Part shown: in pieces, positions 48,243-60,400 of the stretch
Layout of the letters: the number at the start of each line of letters is the position of its first letter
How positions within the stretch are numbered: position 1 is the first letter of the stretch
Source of the DNA: Epiperipatus broadwayi
Lineage: Eukaryota > Onychophora > Udeonychophora > Euonychophora > Peripatidae
Assembly (NCBI GenBank): GCA_028023455.1
Contig: JAQFVV010012435.1
Location: forward strand, 1,736,001 to 1,800,000
Length of the DNA: 64,000 nt
Reading direction: 5' to 3'
Notes under the pieces: model-generated
Database searches by the model: none
Told to the model about the DNA's origin: nothing
Seen by the model: the letters and a program-made list of their open reading frames with translations, nothing else
Made by a program: the position numbers and the translations under genes

Positions 48243-48336
48243 TCATATGTCAAAGCGTTGGCCGGGAAGTGAACCTGGGCCAGCCACTTGGAAGGCAGCT
48301 ATGCTAACCACTAGGCCACCAACGCTTGACATAGCT
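48243..48336 (-). repeat. tRNA-Gly-derived SINE, copy 2
   Basis: The tRNA-like core is 48255-48325 on the minus strand: GCGTTGG acceptor start with CCAACGC at the end (perfect 7-bp stem), A box TGGCCTAGTGGTTAGC, anticodon loop CTTCCAA (anticodon UCC, Gly), and degenerate B box GGTTCACTTCC with a mismatched TΨC stem. It continues TTTGACATATG and then an A-run. Short similar flanks (aaaaagac..gctat) suggest retroposition. Not a functional tRNA gene, judging by the damaged B box and A-tail. Confidence 0.7.
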
Positions 48337-48345
48337 GTGTCTTTT

Positions 48346-51060
48346 TCTCTAGTTGCTTATATGAGCATAAGGAAAGTATTAAAAATAAACAATTTATATC
48401 AGTTGATTATAATATTGGAATAATCAAATATTGCATCAGTAATATAACATATTTACTGAAGCATTAGACAAGATGTTCAAACTGAGTAAAATGAAAAATA
48501 AAAACGAAAAAAATTGTTGGTTCTTAAAAACAGTTATGCTCAATTTTTTTTCTTTTTGTGCTCAAGTGTAAAATGATCTCAGAAGCCATTATCATAGGAT
48601 AAATAAATAAATCTAAGATGTTTATTAAAGATTTTATGGTGAAATGGTAAAGCATTCTATTTCTTAATTTTGGTTCGAATTTAATTTCTGTAAACTTGAA
48701 AATTCTTTCAATATGTCGTTTCATACCTATTTGATATTGGTCAGTTAGTGGATATCTAATTTTTTATTGAGTAAAAGAAGAATGAAAAACTACTTACCTC
48801 CTCCCCTCAAATCTGGCAATCGGCAACCTGGTAAGTCCAGACTTTTTCTTCATTGTTTTTGAATGAGGGGGTGTTGGAGTGATCTTTGATAGCAGTGATT
48901 TCTTTAAAGATTTTTTTAAATATACTAATTATTTTGAATAATGGAAAGAATTCATAAAATGTTATTTCGAATTGAAATCTTGTTATATAAATAAATGAAT
49001 TGCCTTAAAAAAAATCTCTTTCTTCTTTAGAAAGCATTAATTTTATTTTACATTATTAAAAATTTGCGTAGAGTAGCTATAATTTTATTAATACCTGGTG
49101 ACATTTTGCAAATCTTTTATAAAAAATGTTCATTCAGTAAGAAGACATTTTTATCTCCCATTTATTTTTTCCATTGATTTATGTGTTCTTTGTAATCCTT
49201 CTTTCTCTAAAAGATCGATTTTTTTTTTATTTGTATCATTAAAGTTGATGTTGAAATTTCTTTTTGAGTTGATTGTGGATTTTATTATAAATTTTATTTC
49301 TTTATCTATCCGTTATAAATTATCATTTACAATTCTTTACCTTAAAAAGTTGTTCATTATTTACATATATAAATTTCACATCTTTATCTGTTTTAAAAAT
49401 AATTTTTGCACGGCAGATGGGATAAAAAAAAGATTTAAAATGTTTGTATTATATTCGTACACACATATATATATATTACTATAATTTAATCTACAGTTGT
49501 CAATTTTATTTGCGTGCAAACATTTGATAATATGTACTTTAGAATTAATACATTAATGATTATCATTAATAATTTATTAGCTGGAGATTATCATCCTGTT
49601 TACAGCCCAGATACAAACCTTAAACTAGTTACAGATTAATTGTTCTATTCTTCTGAAACGCATTCATATGGTGTCATTATTACAATTCTACCCCACCGCC
49701 CATGTTTAATATATTTAAACATATATAAAATATCTCACACCAATTTGAAACAAATGAATATTATAATCTCTAGCCTTGTAAGTGATCATTAATAATCCAT
49801 TAATGTTATATCTAAGGTGGAAAGTATCATGTGTGAGTACAAGAAATTTGGTGCTTGTAAGTCAAGTTGTAATAATTTAATACTGAGTACAAATGGTAAA
49901 GATTTGTGAGAGATTATGACTTGGGTCTACTGAAGAGTGCTGATTCAGTGAGAAATGAATCTTGGGAGTTATTTAACATTATTATCTCTTCATTCATGTA
50001 TTTCAAATCCATGTGGTAAATAGAAGTTTTAATTTAAAAATATTATGAATTAATCCTGTTTATTAATCCTGTTTATTAAGCCTGTTTTAATCCTGCTTAT
50101 TATTGTATTAAAACTGTATCATTAATAATATTGTTAAAGATAAGAGTAATTATAATAAAAAAAAAGAAATTAATTTTTTCTTACCTGTTGAAATGATTAT
50201 TATTTGTTCTTAACTATTTAAAAAAAAAAATAGACATTATTTTGTAGAAATGAATAGTTTTGTTAGGTGATAGAGTGATAAGATTGATAGTAAAAAGTAC
50301 CTACCTGCTTCGATATTTTTGGTATCATTTCTGGTGCTTAAAAATAAATAAACTTTTTTAAAGATCTAAATAAAAAAAAGGTCAAGAAAGAAAAAATAAC
50401 AATCTTGTAATCTATGCGATTAAAGACCAATCAAACAAAGTTTGACTATTTTGCACCTGCGGCTTTTATTTCACAGATGGGGGTTTAAATTTGTGATTTA
50501 AGTAATATTAAAGATGTATTCACAAAAGCAAAACATTAACCAATCTTTTATGAAGCACTTCCTCAATGGTCTATAAGTTGGATTAGTTTTTTTTTCTTTT
50601 TAAGTCATAATAATCAAAGTCTATATATAAATATACATTACGGGGATATGATTCTCTCGTTACATTTGGCCCCTAACCCCAACTCATTTCACTTGACCAC
50701 CACTCAGTGGAATGTATGGAAAAAATATTTATTTTTAACATCTTCTTTTCTATATAAAATATATAGGGTGTTTTTGAAATCGGATAAAAATGGAAAAGAA
50801 TGACACCAAACCCATATATGTAGATTTAAGATCTGATTTAATGTATTACATAAAATGATTATTTATGATTTTTTGCAAAACTTCTTAGGGTAGACATTTT
50901 TTATGGGATTGATTCCACTTAAGCATGCCATATTAATTTTATTTCATTTAATTAAAGAAAGTGTAAGTGAATTAGATTGAATATCTATACTGATTAAAAA
51001 AAATATTTATTAAATTATTTTTAACATTATTGCCATGCATGCTTTTGGCATAATGATGGA
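48346..51060. other. AT-rich non-coding DNA
   Basis: Includes a 128-residue open frame (49098-49484) made almost entirely of Phe, Leu, Ile, Lys and Ser, driven by T-rich composition and without domain features. Short tandem words (aatcctgtttatt near 50050) are present. No gene called. Confidence 0.5.
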
Positions 51061-51069
51061 GTGGTCATT

Positions 51070-51480
51070 CTTGGAGCTCACGGTCAATGAATTGATGCCC
51101 ATCTTTATCATTTCAAAGCTCAAATTTTTTATTAAAATTCAATGCAAAATCTGTTGCATCTACAAAGATGAAAACAATCTGCTGAGACAAATTCATTATT
51201 AGTTTTAGAACACCTAATCTCAAACAAATGTTGAGCAACACCAAAGACAAAATTAAATGCAGTGAATCAACCTGCAAAGCAATTTATTATGGTGAGTCTC
51301 ATGCCAACAACACTACAAGATATATATATATATATGAGATAAAACAGATCCCAACATAAAGTCTATATTTTTAGAACATGAGTTAGAATTGAGCCACAAT
51401 TTCAATCCATTTAATGTTAAAGTTCGGTGCTGAGCACAATAATTGAAAAAGAAAAGATAAAGGGGTGTTGTTTATTGTGA
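51070..51480 (+). pseudogene. Penelope-like GIY-YIG endonuclease relic
   Basis: The plus frame reads FRTPNLKQMLSNTKDKIKCS, then TCKAIYYGESHANNTTRY, and after a frameshift FLEHELELSHNFNPFNVKV. It matches PLE endonucleases (relatives: a linker, C-X2-C-X3-YIGES-X-TRI, and a later H-X-FD-X-V block). The YYGES core is readable; Cys spacing is partly kept. Strongly decayed and without a reverse transcriptase nearby. The intervening at repeat (51320) interrupts the helix region. Confidence 0.65.
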
Positions 51481-51489
51481 ATAACATCA

Positions 51490-51984
51490 ATGTGATAAAC
51501 AAGAAAGACTCATGCATTGCAATATCATTCAAATGGTATATTTAAATTTATAAACTTATTTAATGTATAAATTCTATTTTCTATACATTCTTATTAATTG
51601 TGTGAATATGACTGACATGGTTGAAAGCAGGGTTAAGCTGTAAATTTTTAGAGAATAAATTTATAATCTTTCCAGCATAGCAAACCATTACTATTTATTG
51701 AATTATATACAAATAAGGAAAGAATAAATCTTATTGATTTGCAATCATGATACATTATTTAAAGAGGCTTACATTGCAATGATGCACCACATATGACTGC
51801 CAAATGGGTCAAGTGGATTATGCTAGCTTGATTTTTTTTTTCAGATTTAAATGTAGCTTAAAGTTTTTCTTTTAAGTAACTAACCTATAGCCAATCCAAT
51901 AAATGGTTATTTAGCTATTACTTGGAAGGTAATGCTAAGATGATAAATAATAAAATAATGTTCAAATCTTTATTACTTGGCAAT
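51490..51984. other. AT-rich non-coding DNA
   Basis: No gene or repeat family recognised. Confidence 0.5.
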
Positions 51985-52180
51985 TAGCAAATCATCATTG
52001 TCATCGGCAACCATTATCAATCCACTGCAGGATAAAGATCTCTCCAAGTTCAATCCATCTTCTCTGATCTCTAGTCTCTCTTCTCCACATCACTCTTGCA
52101 CACTGTCTTATTTCATTTATCTATCTCACATGTGGTCTCTTTCTGGGTCTTTTACAATTTCTTGGAATTCAAGAGCAAAT
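51985..52180 (-). pseudogene. RTE LINE 3' end (copy B)
   Basis: Minus strand closely matches 35250-35405: agacccagaaag, gtgatgtggagaagag, gattgaacttggagag and ctgcagtggattgataatgg are shared. The translated frame gives INEIRQCARVMWRRETRDQR and LGEIFILQWIDNG. A gatgacaatgatga tail follows. Heavily 5'-truncated. Confidence 0.85.
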
Positions 52181-52189
52181 ATGTAGATT

Positions 52190-53225
52190 TTATAATATCT
52201 TCAAAAATTCTTTGTATATCTTTTTATTGCACTGTTTATAATTATGGTCTTAAAATAAATCATAGCTGGAATATATGATTAATGGAGTAATTCATTCTCT
52301 GCTGAGATTGTGAAGGGTGAAGAACAAAATACATTTACCTATTCTTTAAGCTTTTGATGTTTATAAGTTTATTTTTGCCAACATTGATGGAAATTTAGTG
52401 AACTTCCATGTTTTAGACAGATGATACAAAATATAACTTCCAAAACATGGGAATGTCTTGATATATGTGGACTGAAAATGTCTAAGATCAAAACATCTCA
52501 TGAATATTACAGCAATCTAATGAAATACCTCATGATTTCTTTAGGTTTTCATAGCTTTTAGGATCAGAAACTCACTGCTTATACTCCAGAACATGAGCCA
52601 TCTATTATAATCATAAGAAATCAATACACATGTTCACATTCCCATAATAATTTTTTGGTTAATGTCTAGTATCAGATATGGATAATTATTATAAGCAAAT
52701 CCTCAGTAATTGATAAATTTTTTGAATTTTCTCCTATAAATTTGATTGTCTTGAAAAGTTGAAAACAAAAGTGTTGATCTAAATCCAAAACTTCTTATTG
52801 ATAAAATCGATTAGCTCTTATGAATATATTTCTACTATCTACTATTGACTTGTCTATACTGCAATAGACAGCTCTGAAATAAAACAAAGTGAGTGAATTA
52901 TTATTACTCAAAGCATTATAGCAATCTTAAATCATGTAATAGAAAATTAAATAATCCTTTATTAAAGCATGATCTTTTATTTAATTTCTAAATAATTTAT
53001 TGTATAATATTAATACTACCATTACTTTTATATTTTCTTCTTAAGTCATTTTATTCCTGTTATAATAATATTCATACAGCTTATTTTATGTGCGTGTCAT
53101 TTTTTTTTTTTCTGTTCTTCAAACCCAAATGTGCAACAACTATTATTTTTAGAATATTATTTGATTTTTGTTAAAAAAAATTTTTGATGGAGAGATAAAA
53201 TATTTTGATAAAAAATTACTTATTT
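52190..53225. other. AT-rich non-coding DNA
   Basis: No gene or repeat family recognised. Confidence 0.5.
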
Positions 53226-53227
53226 AA

Positions 53228-53470
53228 TTATTAAATATAGGGGATTTGAACTCAGACTTTCAATCAACATTCAACTATCCACACCATTTCATACTACCAA
53301 TACACATGACCACACATGTGTAGAAAAGATAAATAATCACCAATATACGTATTTCGTGCTGAACCAGCACTCATCAGTTAGTCCAGATTACCATCTCCCA
53401 CACATATACATAATCAGTGCTCAGTTTATATTAAGATAGCAAATCTTTATACTTTAATGGTATATTTAAT
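53228..53470 (-). mobile_element. Dispersed hammerhead-ribozyme repeat, solo copy
   Basis: Contains the full set of family landmarks: gggatttgaactca (on the minus strand a B-box-like GAGTTCAAATCCC), cacatgaccacacatgtg, the hammerhead, and tatattaagatagcaaatct with tactttaatgg. The hammerhead is the best preserved of the dispersed copies. No protein encoded. Confidence 0.8.
53339..53382 (-). ncRNA. Hammerhead ribozyme, type I (best dispersed copy)
   Basis: Minus strand: stem I 5' side ACTAA; CTGATGA; stem II GTGCTGGTTCAGCAC (GTGCT pairs with AGCAC); GAAA; palindromic TACGTA, giving an A-U-closed two-pair stem III in the monomer or a longer helix in a dimer; cleavage predicted after UA; stem I 3' side TTGGT pairs with ACTAA. 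An outer helix (TAATC with GATTA) extends stem I beyond a small bulge. Every invariant base is present. Confidence 0.9.
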
Positions 53471-54957
53471 AAATGATCTAAAAAAAAAAAAACAATTGAA
53501 AAATATGAAGCTTTATTAATTTTGATTATTATTTTAAATTCTTTTGAATAATTATGGTGCTAACTTCTTTGGTCTAAAAGTGTTTTAATTTTTCTAGTTT
53601 TTAAATTAATAAGGCAACAACTCTAAATTAATCAACCATCTAATAGAATTTAAAAAAGGAAGCAAAATTGTATTAAATTGATTAAAATTTAAAAAAATAA
53701 AAAAATGATGAAAACCAAGCAGGCATTTAGCTGGCAAAATTTAAAATCATTTAAAAATTAATACTTTTACTTGATTAATTTTTAAAAGAATGTAATTTTA
53801 TTAAGTAATTAAGAATCTAGTCTTACCAAATGCTTCAAATTTTGGTTTTGAAATTTACAATTACTATTTTAATCTTATAGATAAATATTAACTAGAAAAG
53901 TCTATTTATTTGATGTGAAGAAAACCAGTGATGAAGTTAGTTGGAAAATAAAGATTTCTAATAGTAATAGTGAATTTATAATATTATGTAAATTTGCAGT
54001 ACTGAACTTTTTTTGCTAATGAATTCTCAGGTATAATTTATCTATGTATTAGTAAAAGTTTAGGATAAAGTGGAAAGCATCTAAAACAAATTATATAAAT
54101 TACATTTTGTGTAATACATTAAAATGTAATACATTTTTAGTTAATTAAATTATTTGTACGAATGAATAATGATAATAAGAATCAAAATTAATCATAGATA
54201 AAATAATTTGTGATATATGAACATTGAGAAATTAATACAACACAATACTATGTCTTGTCTTTTATAGTTGCACAATTTTTTTTTTTTTGTAGAATTACAT
54301 AGAAAATGAATTTTTGCTTTATGATTTTATAAACTTTGGTAATTTGCAATATAAAAATGGGTTGAAATGATAATCATTTTGTAATAATATCATAAAAATG
54401 AAAAAAGATAGAAGAAATGTTTAAATTATTACAAATGTTAATGCAAAAGATAGTACTGATATTTAAATGGGCACAGAATTATGTTGTGGTCTACTTATAG
54501 AGAAATGAGAATTATAGTTTTTGGTAATCCAAGGTAAAATTTTATTTTGTAAATATTTTAAAATAATTAAATTTCACTTGGACCAAAATTTAATTTCTCA
54601 CAAGTTGAGTCCGAATAAAATGCCACAATACTAAAATTCCATAGTCATTTAAAAAATTATATAAAAGTTATATTTTTTTGCAAAACTGCCTATGGTATCA
54701 TATATATTATTACTTCATAGAAATATATTTTAATTATCAACAACATTATATTCCTTTTAATTTTTTAACATTATTCTACTAACACAAACAAAGTCAAGGG
54801 GACAGCTAATATCTTATAATTTATAAGCATTTAATTGCAACATATTCACAAATTACCACCACATGATGATCAAGAGTTGTTACTTGCCTAAAGTAACTTA
54901 TCACTCAGTTATTACTAGCTTGTCATCTAACATATGCATATAGTTTTCTAAGCAAAT
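53471..54957. other. AT-rich non-coding DNA
   Basis: No gene or repeat family recognised. Confidence 0.5.
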
Positions 54958-54970
54958 AAATATTAGTTGT

Positions 54971-55869
54971 AGATAGAGGGATTTGAACTTAGGATTTTCA
55001 TTCTATATTCATCTTCCACACCATCTCAAACACATGATCACATGTGAAAAATATAAATGACTCCCAGTATACATATTTTCTGCAGAACCAGCACTCATTT
55101 CATCGTGCCAGATCATAATTTTCTACACATATATACAAACAGTGCTTGGCTTACATTAAGATAGCAATTTCTTAAACTTTAATGGACAGGCTTCAATCCT
55201 CTCATCCTTCCAACAATTCAACCATACCTGTCATTGAAAAACCAATGATAGAATGCTCAAAGCCCTAGGTGATTTACTATTGTAGTCATGCCCATGTTGT
55301 CATTACGTCAAGCTATCTTCTCATATTATCAGACCATTATGGATCCATTTATATTAGTAGGAGAGAATGGGCTGGACTTATACTATGATGTAGTCTATTT
55401 CCAAGGGAATATGTAATTAACCCATTTGAACTTAGAATTTTCACTATATTCATTCTCCACTCTATCTTCTCCAACTATTCTGAAAATTAGGATTTACATG
55501 GGCATGACAACAATATTAAATCCACCAAGGGTTTTGAACATTCTATTGTTGGTTTTTCAATGAAATGGACAGTTGAATTGTTAGAAGGGTGAGAAGATCG
55601 AAGCATGTCCATTAAAGTTTAAGGTATTACTATCTTAATGTAAGCCAATCACTGGCTGTATATATGTCTGGGAGAATTAGATCAGTCCCAACATATGAGT
55701 GCTGATTCTGCACAAAATATGTATATTGGTGATTATTTATCTCTTCCACATGTATGTGGTCATGTGTGCCAGTTGTTTGAGATGAGTGGAGAATAAATAT
55801 AGATTGAAAATCCTAAGTTTAAATCCCTATTTACTATAGTAAACATTCAGAATAATGAGTGGATTAATT
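54971..55869. mobile_element. Foldback made of two inverted hammerhead repeats
   Basis: Left arm 54971-55330 and right arm about 55490-55835 are inverted copies of the hammerhead repeat, each including the family landmarks (gatttgaacttaggattttc on the left). A one-sided right tail of about 35 nt (actatagtaaacattcagaa...) follows. A perfect 13-bp duplication, aaatattagttgt, flanks it (54958-54970 and 55870-55882). Both ribozyme cores are decayed: left CTGATGA reads AAATGAG-like and right GAAA reads CAAA. Confidence 0.85.
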
Positions 55870-56254
55870 AAATATTAGTTGTGTGTATTTATTACATTTC
55901 ATTTTAATTAATTATTATTATTAATCACAAAGTAAGGAATTAAACTAAGGGATTAAGAGAAATGAAATTGAACTCAATGAAATGTTAAATTATTATTGTC
56001 AGAATTTTTTTTATTGCTTTATCAGATGTCTGTTGCTAAAACATTTACATTTTTTCAAGAGTCAGTATGAAAACTTTGAATTTTTTAAGAGAAAATACTA
56101 AAAATTCAATACTTATAACCAAATGACTTTTTCATATTGAATTAATATTTCAAATAAAAAACCCCATTAAACTTAATAAAAATGCTTCAAATGTATGTTT
56201 TAAAAATATGAGAATATTTACAATATCATTTGTACAATAAAGACTTTATAAATA

Positions 56255-56700
56255 GAAAAATTTGAACTTAGGATTTTCAGTCTATAATTATCCTCTACTC
56301 CATCTCAATCAATCAATACACATGACCACACACGTGAAAAAATAAATGATCCTCAATATACGAATTTCGTGAAGAACCAGCACTTATCAATTGGGGCAGG
56401 TCATAATCTCCTCCACACATATGTAATCATGCTCGGCTTATATTAACGATAGCAATTCTTTAAACTTTAATGGACAGGCTTCAATCTTCTTACCACTCCA
56501 ACTGGCCTAAGTGATGAATGCTGGTTTTGCATGAAATACATACAGTGGAGATCATTTATCTTTTTCACGTGTGTGTGATCATGTGTATCAGTTGTATAAG
56601 ATGGAATGGGGGATGCATGTAGACTGAAAATCATAAGTTCGAATCTTTTATTTACTACAGTAAACATTCAACATACTGAATAAACAGATTATTCATAAGA
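56255..56700. mobile_element. Second foldback of hammerhead repeats
   Basis: Left arm 56255-56500 and shorter right arm 56505-56665 are inverted family copies; the right tail tttactacagtaaacattca matches that of the 55 kb element. The left ribozyme reads TTGATAA with GAAA, the right GTGATGA with GAAA, so both are damaged. The right arm has AGTTCGAATCT at 56635-56645, close to a Pol III B box. The target duplication is not clean. Confidence 0.75.
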
Positions 56701-56704
56701 TAAG

Positions 56705-57015
56705 TAGTTTGTGGGTCTTGTAACATTTAAACACTGAAATGGCATGGTGAGGACAACAGTTACATTAAAGTGATCTGGGAATTCGTAGTTCTATTACAAA
56801 CCAGCCACTTTATCTATGCAATTAAACGCAAATGATATATAATTTGCTATTGCCACTAATAAATAGTATTAAAAATATTCTTGACGAGGTTGGGAGAGAA
56901 TTTTAATCCCATTCATATTCTCTAATCTTAAATATAAGAAATTTGTGTTTAATATCTCTTGCATGTGAAATAATATTATCAATCACACATATTTTGATAT
57001 TCAAGGAAAAAAAAA
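56705..57015. other. AT-rich non-coding DNA
   Basis: No feature recognised. Confidence 0.5.
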
Positions 57016-57019
57016 TCGT

Positions 57020-57420
57020 CAGTTTTTGGTATTGACCACGTTTTCAGTTGAAATGAATGAAAATCCCAGCAGGGATGCCGTATTGTATTACATATATTGT
57101 ATCAACGTATTGTGTCAATAGCTACACATTATAATTCGAAGCGACACATGGTTGGTTAATAGTGAACGAAAAAAAAACAAATTGTGGAAGTGCTAACAAT
57201 TCATTTAAAACATAAAGACATTCCGAAGAAATTGTATGACATGGGAAATTTTTAGGAGACTTTTTTAACAACTGAGGCAAACTACTGATAATCCATCCAC
57301 TATTGCCTGACCCATCCGGTCTAATTGGGCAGGTTACTACTATCTAATGGTTTCAAAGCTGAACTATGCATCTAGGCTGCTTTGCCTAAATACTGTTTTT
57401 TATTATGTAATGCCAGCACA
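57020..57420. other. Unexplained GC-richer segment
   Basis: Higher G+C and CpG than the surroundings (gtattgaccacgttttcag, gcctgacccatccggtctaa). No sustained open frame, inverted repeat or family resemblance found. Confidence 0.3.
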
Positions 57421-57424
57421 GAAT

Positions 57425-60400
57425 TGCTTTAGTTTATTTCATAAAAATTCTATGTACTCACATATTTAAAGCTATCTTTCCCTAAGTAAAAATGCTTTAT
57501 TTTAAAAAAATAAATTGAGATGCTAATAGTACGGATTCTCAGCAACATAATAATATAATGGAAAATTTGTTATTAGCCATTCCACTTAGACAAATGACCA
57601 CCCCCCCTCCACATGAGAGAAATTTGTAACCACTTGAAAAAGTAATATTGTCAAGCAATTGAAAGCATTTCACATACATAAATTTCTTTTTATTCCGACA
57701 GTCTAAAAATAAACAGATGCCCCATCTATCTAATTAAACATTCATTATTTTAGAACATAACTTAAACTTTAAGAAACATAGTAATTAATGCTATTAGATA
57801 GAACTTCGCTTTAGAGAAAATTTTCTGTTTGCCAAGAAATTGATGAGTGTGTTTGTACATGAGCATGGGATCATTATTCATTAATGTTGTCTTGTATAGA
57901 ATTAATTGACAATTATTGGAATTATTGAACTATGTCATTTATACTTTTGAAGTATCCCCCCCCCCTTCTTTCCCAATTTCATAAGGTATATATTAAAAAA
58001 AAATAGATTGCTCTTGCATTTAAAAATTATTTATTTATTTTTCCCAAGGCTTTATAAGAGTCATTTAATCTAAAAAAATGCTACAAAGATAAAATGAACG
58101 TATATGTGTGTATTAAAAAAAATATTTATTTTGAAAATATATTTGAATTTGGGCTTACATACAGAAACTGAAATTTATACTGATTTTGAAAAGATGTTTT
58201 ATTACACTGATAAATAATATTCATTAATTAATAAAAAATAATCAAGTAGTTTTCTTCCTAAAAGTTCATGATGGATGCATTTTGATTTCTAGTGTCCCAA
58301 TTTTATCACTCCACTAAATCATACAGAACATTATTTAATTATTTGTATTATATTATTAATCTTTTGCTGAAATTTTCTGTTGTTCTATCTGGTGGAAGTT
58401 TTTGAAAGTACTCAATCTTTCATTTCTGTATAAAAATCATTATTTTATATTAAAAGTCAGTTAATTAAACTTCATTTCATTTCAATTTTATTTTGTAAAT
58501 GAATAATATTTTTAAAAATTACAAAAAACAGACATAAAGGTTATCAGTAATGTTAGTATAACTACATTTTCAGAAAATGAACAAATTCTTTTTTACTTAA
58601 TGTTTTTTTAAATGTGAACAATCAAAGATAGATTTGTGATAAATCTATCAATTCAACTTTGCTATGCAATTATTAAAATATTAAAAAGAAAGTAACACCA
58701 TGTCAATTTTGACATGATTTTTACATGAAGCCAGTCATCAAGAAAGAAAGAACACTTAATTTTTTATTTTATTTTGAGAATAAGGATTATTGATATTTGC
58801 TGGCTGACTAAGTTACTGACCTCTTCAGCTTTTTTTTTCAATTAAAAAATCAATAAATGTAGAAAGGCTGAATTTATGATGTTAAAAAAAAATTCTATGC
58901 CAATATGAGTTAAAGTAATAATAAAACAGTGATCTAAAGTTACAGAACTATCCACTTTATTTGAGGAAAACACCCAAAAATTCTCAATGAATATGAGAAT
59001 GAGAGAATTAATAGTCAAAGAAATAATTCCATGATCAAATTTTCACCATGTCATGTGATGTTGAGTCACCCAAATGACTGAGTCCAGCAACTTTAATCTA
59101 CTTGGCTGAAGTAAGAATTTGCTTTACTGAACTGAAAATTGATTCATAGCCATTTAATTCAAATTTATCACTTTATTATTGTCCTGAACTTCACAGGGCA
59201 TTATTAATGATAACTATTGCTAGTGAATTTTTAACTTTATTAGTTTATAATCAGTTTTGCATTAGATGTTTTATTTTATCATAGGCATTACATAGTAACA
59301 TTGAAGTCATCGAGGTTTAATTATTCATTTATATACATATACAGTCTTGTTTCAAATTTTGATTTTATTTGGTTCCCCAAAATGCTTTATAAATAGAATA
59401 TCTTTATGTGTCTGATTGATCTGGATTTGTCCTGGTTTCTATCTCTCTTGTTGCAGTGTCCAAACATATTCTTTCAGGACAGTTAATTGTTTCAGATTTC
59501 TTAACCACTCATTTTTATTATTATTTTTATTTTTTAATTTCTGATTTTATTTTATATTTAATTTTTATATTAAATTAATATTTATTCATTTATTTTAAAA
59601 TTCATTTTTTGATTGATTAATCAGTAATTTTTCAAAAATGGAAATAGCTCCCCATTATTTTGATGCATTATTAATAAGTCATTTCAATTTGTGATTTTGT
59701 TTTGATAGATAATAATATGTATACAAACAATTATTTTTTGCCTTTGTTTATATTAGGAAATGAATACATTGTTAGTAATGTAAATGTGATTATATGTTTG
59801 TGATTTTTTAAATTTTATACTGAAATATACAGTAATTTGCAATGATTTTTTGTTCATGTGTCCCAGTAAGGCCCTGTGAAAATATGGACACCCTACTTAC
59901 AAAACAAAAATGCTATATAAGAATAATTATGATATGTCCTATGCAAAAAATGAATTTAAATTCAATACATATAAACATGAAAAATCTTATTAGAAAAAAG
60001 CAATTTAAAATTGGGATGGTAGTGGATAATTTTGTAAACATATTAATAATAATAATAAAGCAACAATCTGTGAATTCTTTTGTTATATTTTTAAAAAAAT
60101 AAATAAATTATTTTTTAAATTTACAATTGCCATTTTGAATCTTACTGACAATTGATAATGATATTACCTGAATCACAATTCATTAATTTTAAGTGAAGCA
60201 TGTAGGGAAAAAAATATGCAGTTTAAAATTTATTTTTGATGTATCTTATAATCTATTATTAAAGTTGTTTAATTTTGTAATTATCTAACAATAAAACTTT
60301 TTTCATAGTGCTGTTATTTTTTTAATGCAATATTTCATGATTTTATGTAGGTTAAATAAAATTAAATCAAAAATGCAATGGACAGTTGATTCATGTATTT

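Noticed and set aside
48255-48325. Functional tRNA-Gly(UCC) gene
   Set aside because: The acceptor stem is perfect, but the TΨC stem is mismatched, the B box is altered, and an A-tail with flanking similar words shows a retroposed SINE.
49098-49484. 128-residue open frame rich in Phe, Leu, Ile
   Set aside because: It lies in T-rich DNA, its composition follows the base bias, and no family motif or plausible start context supports it.
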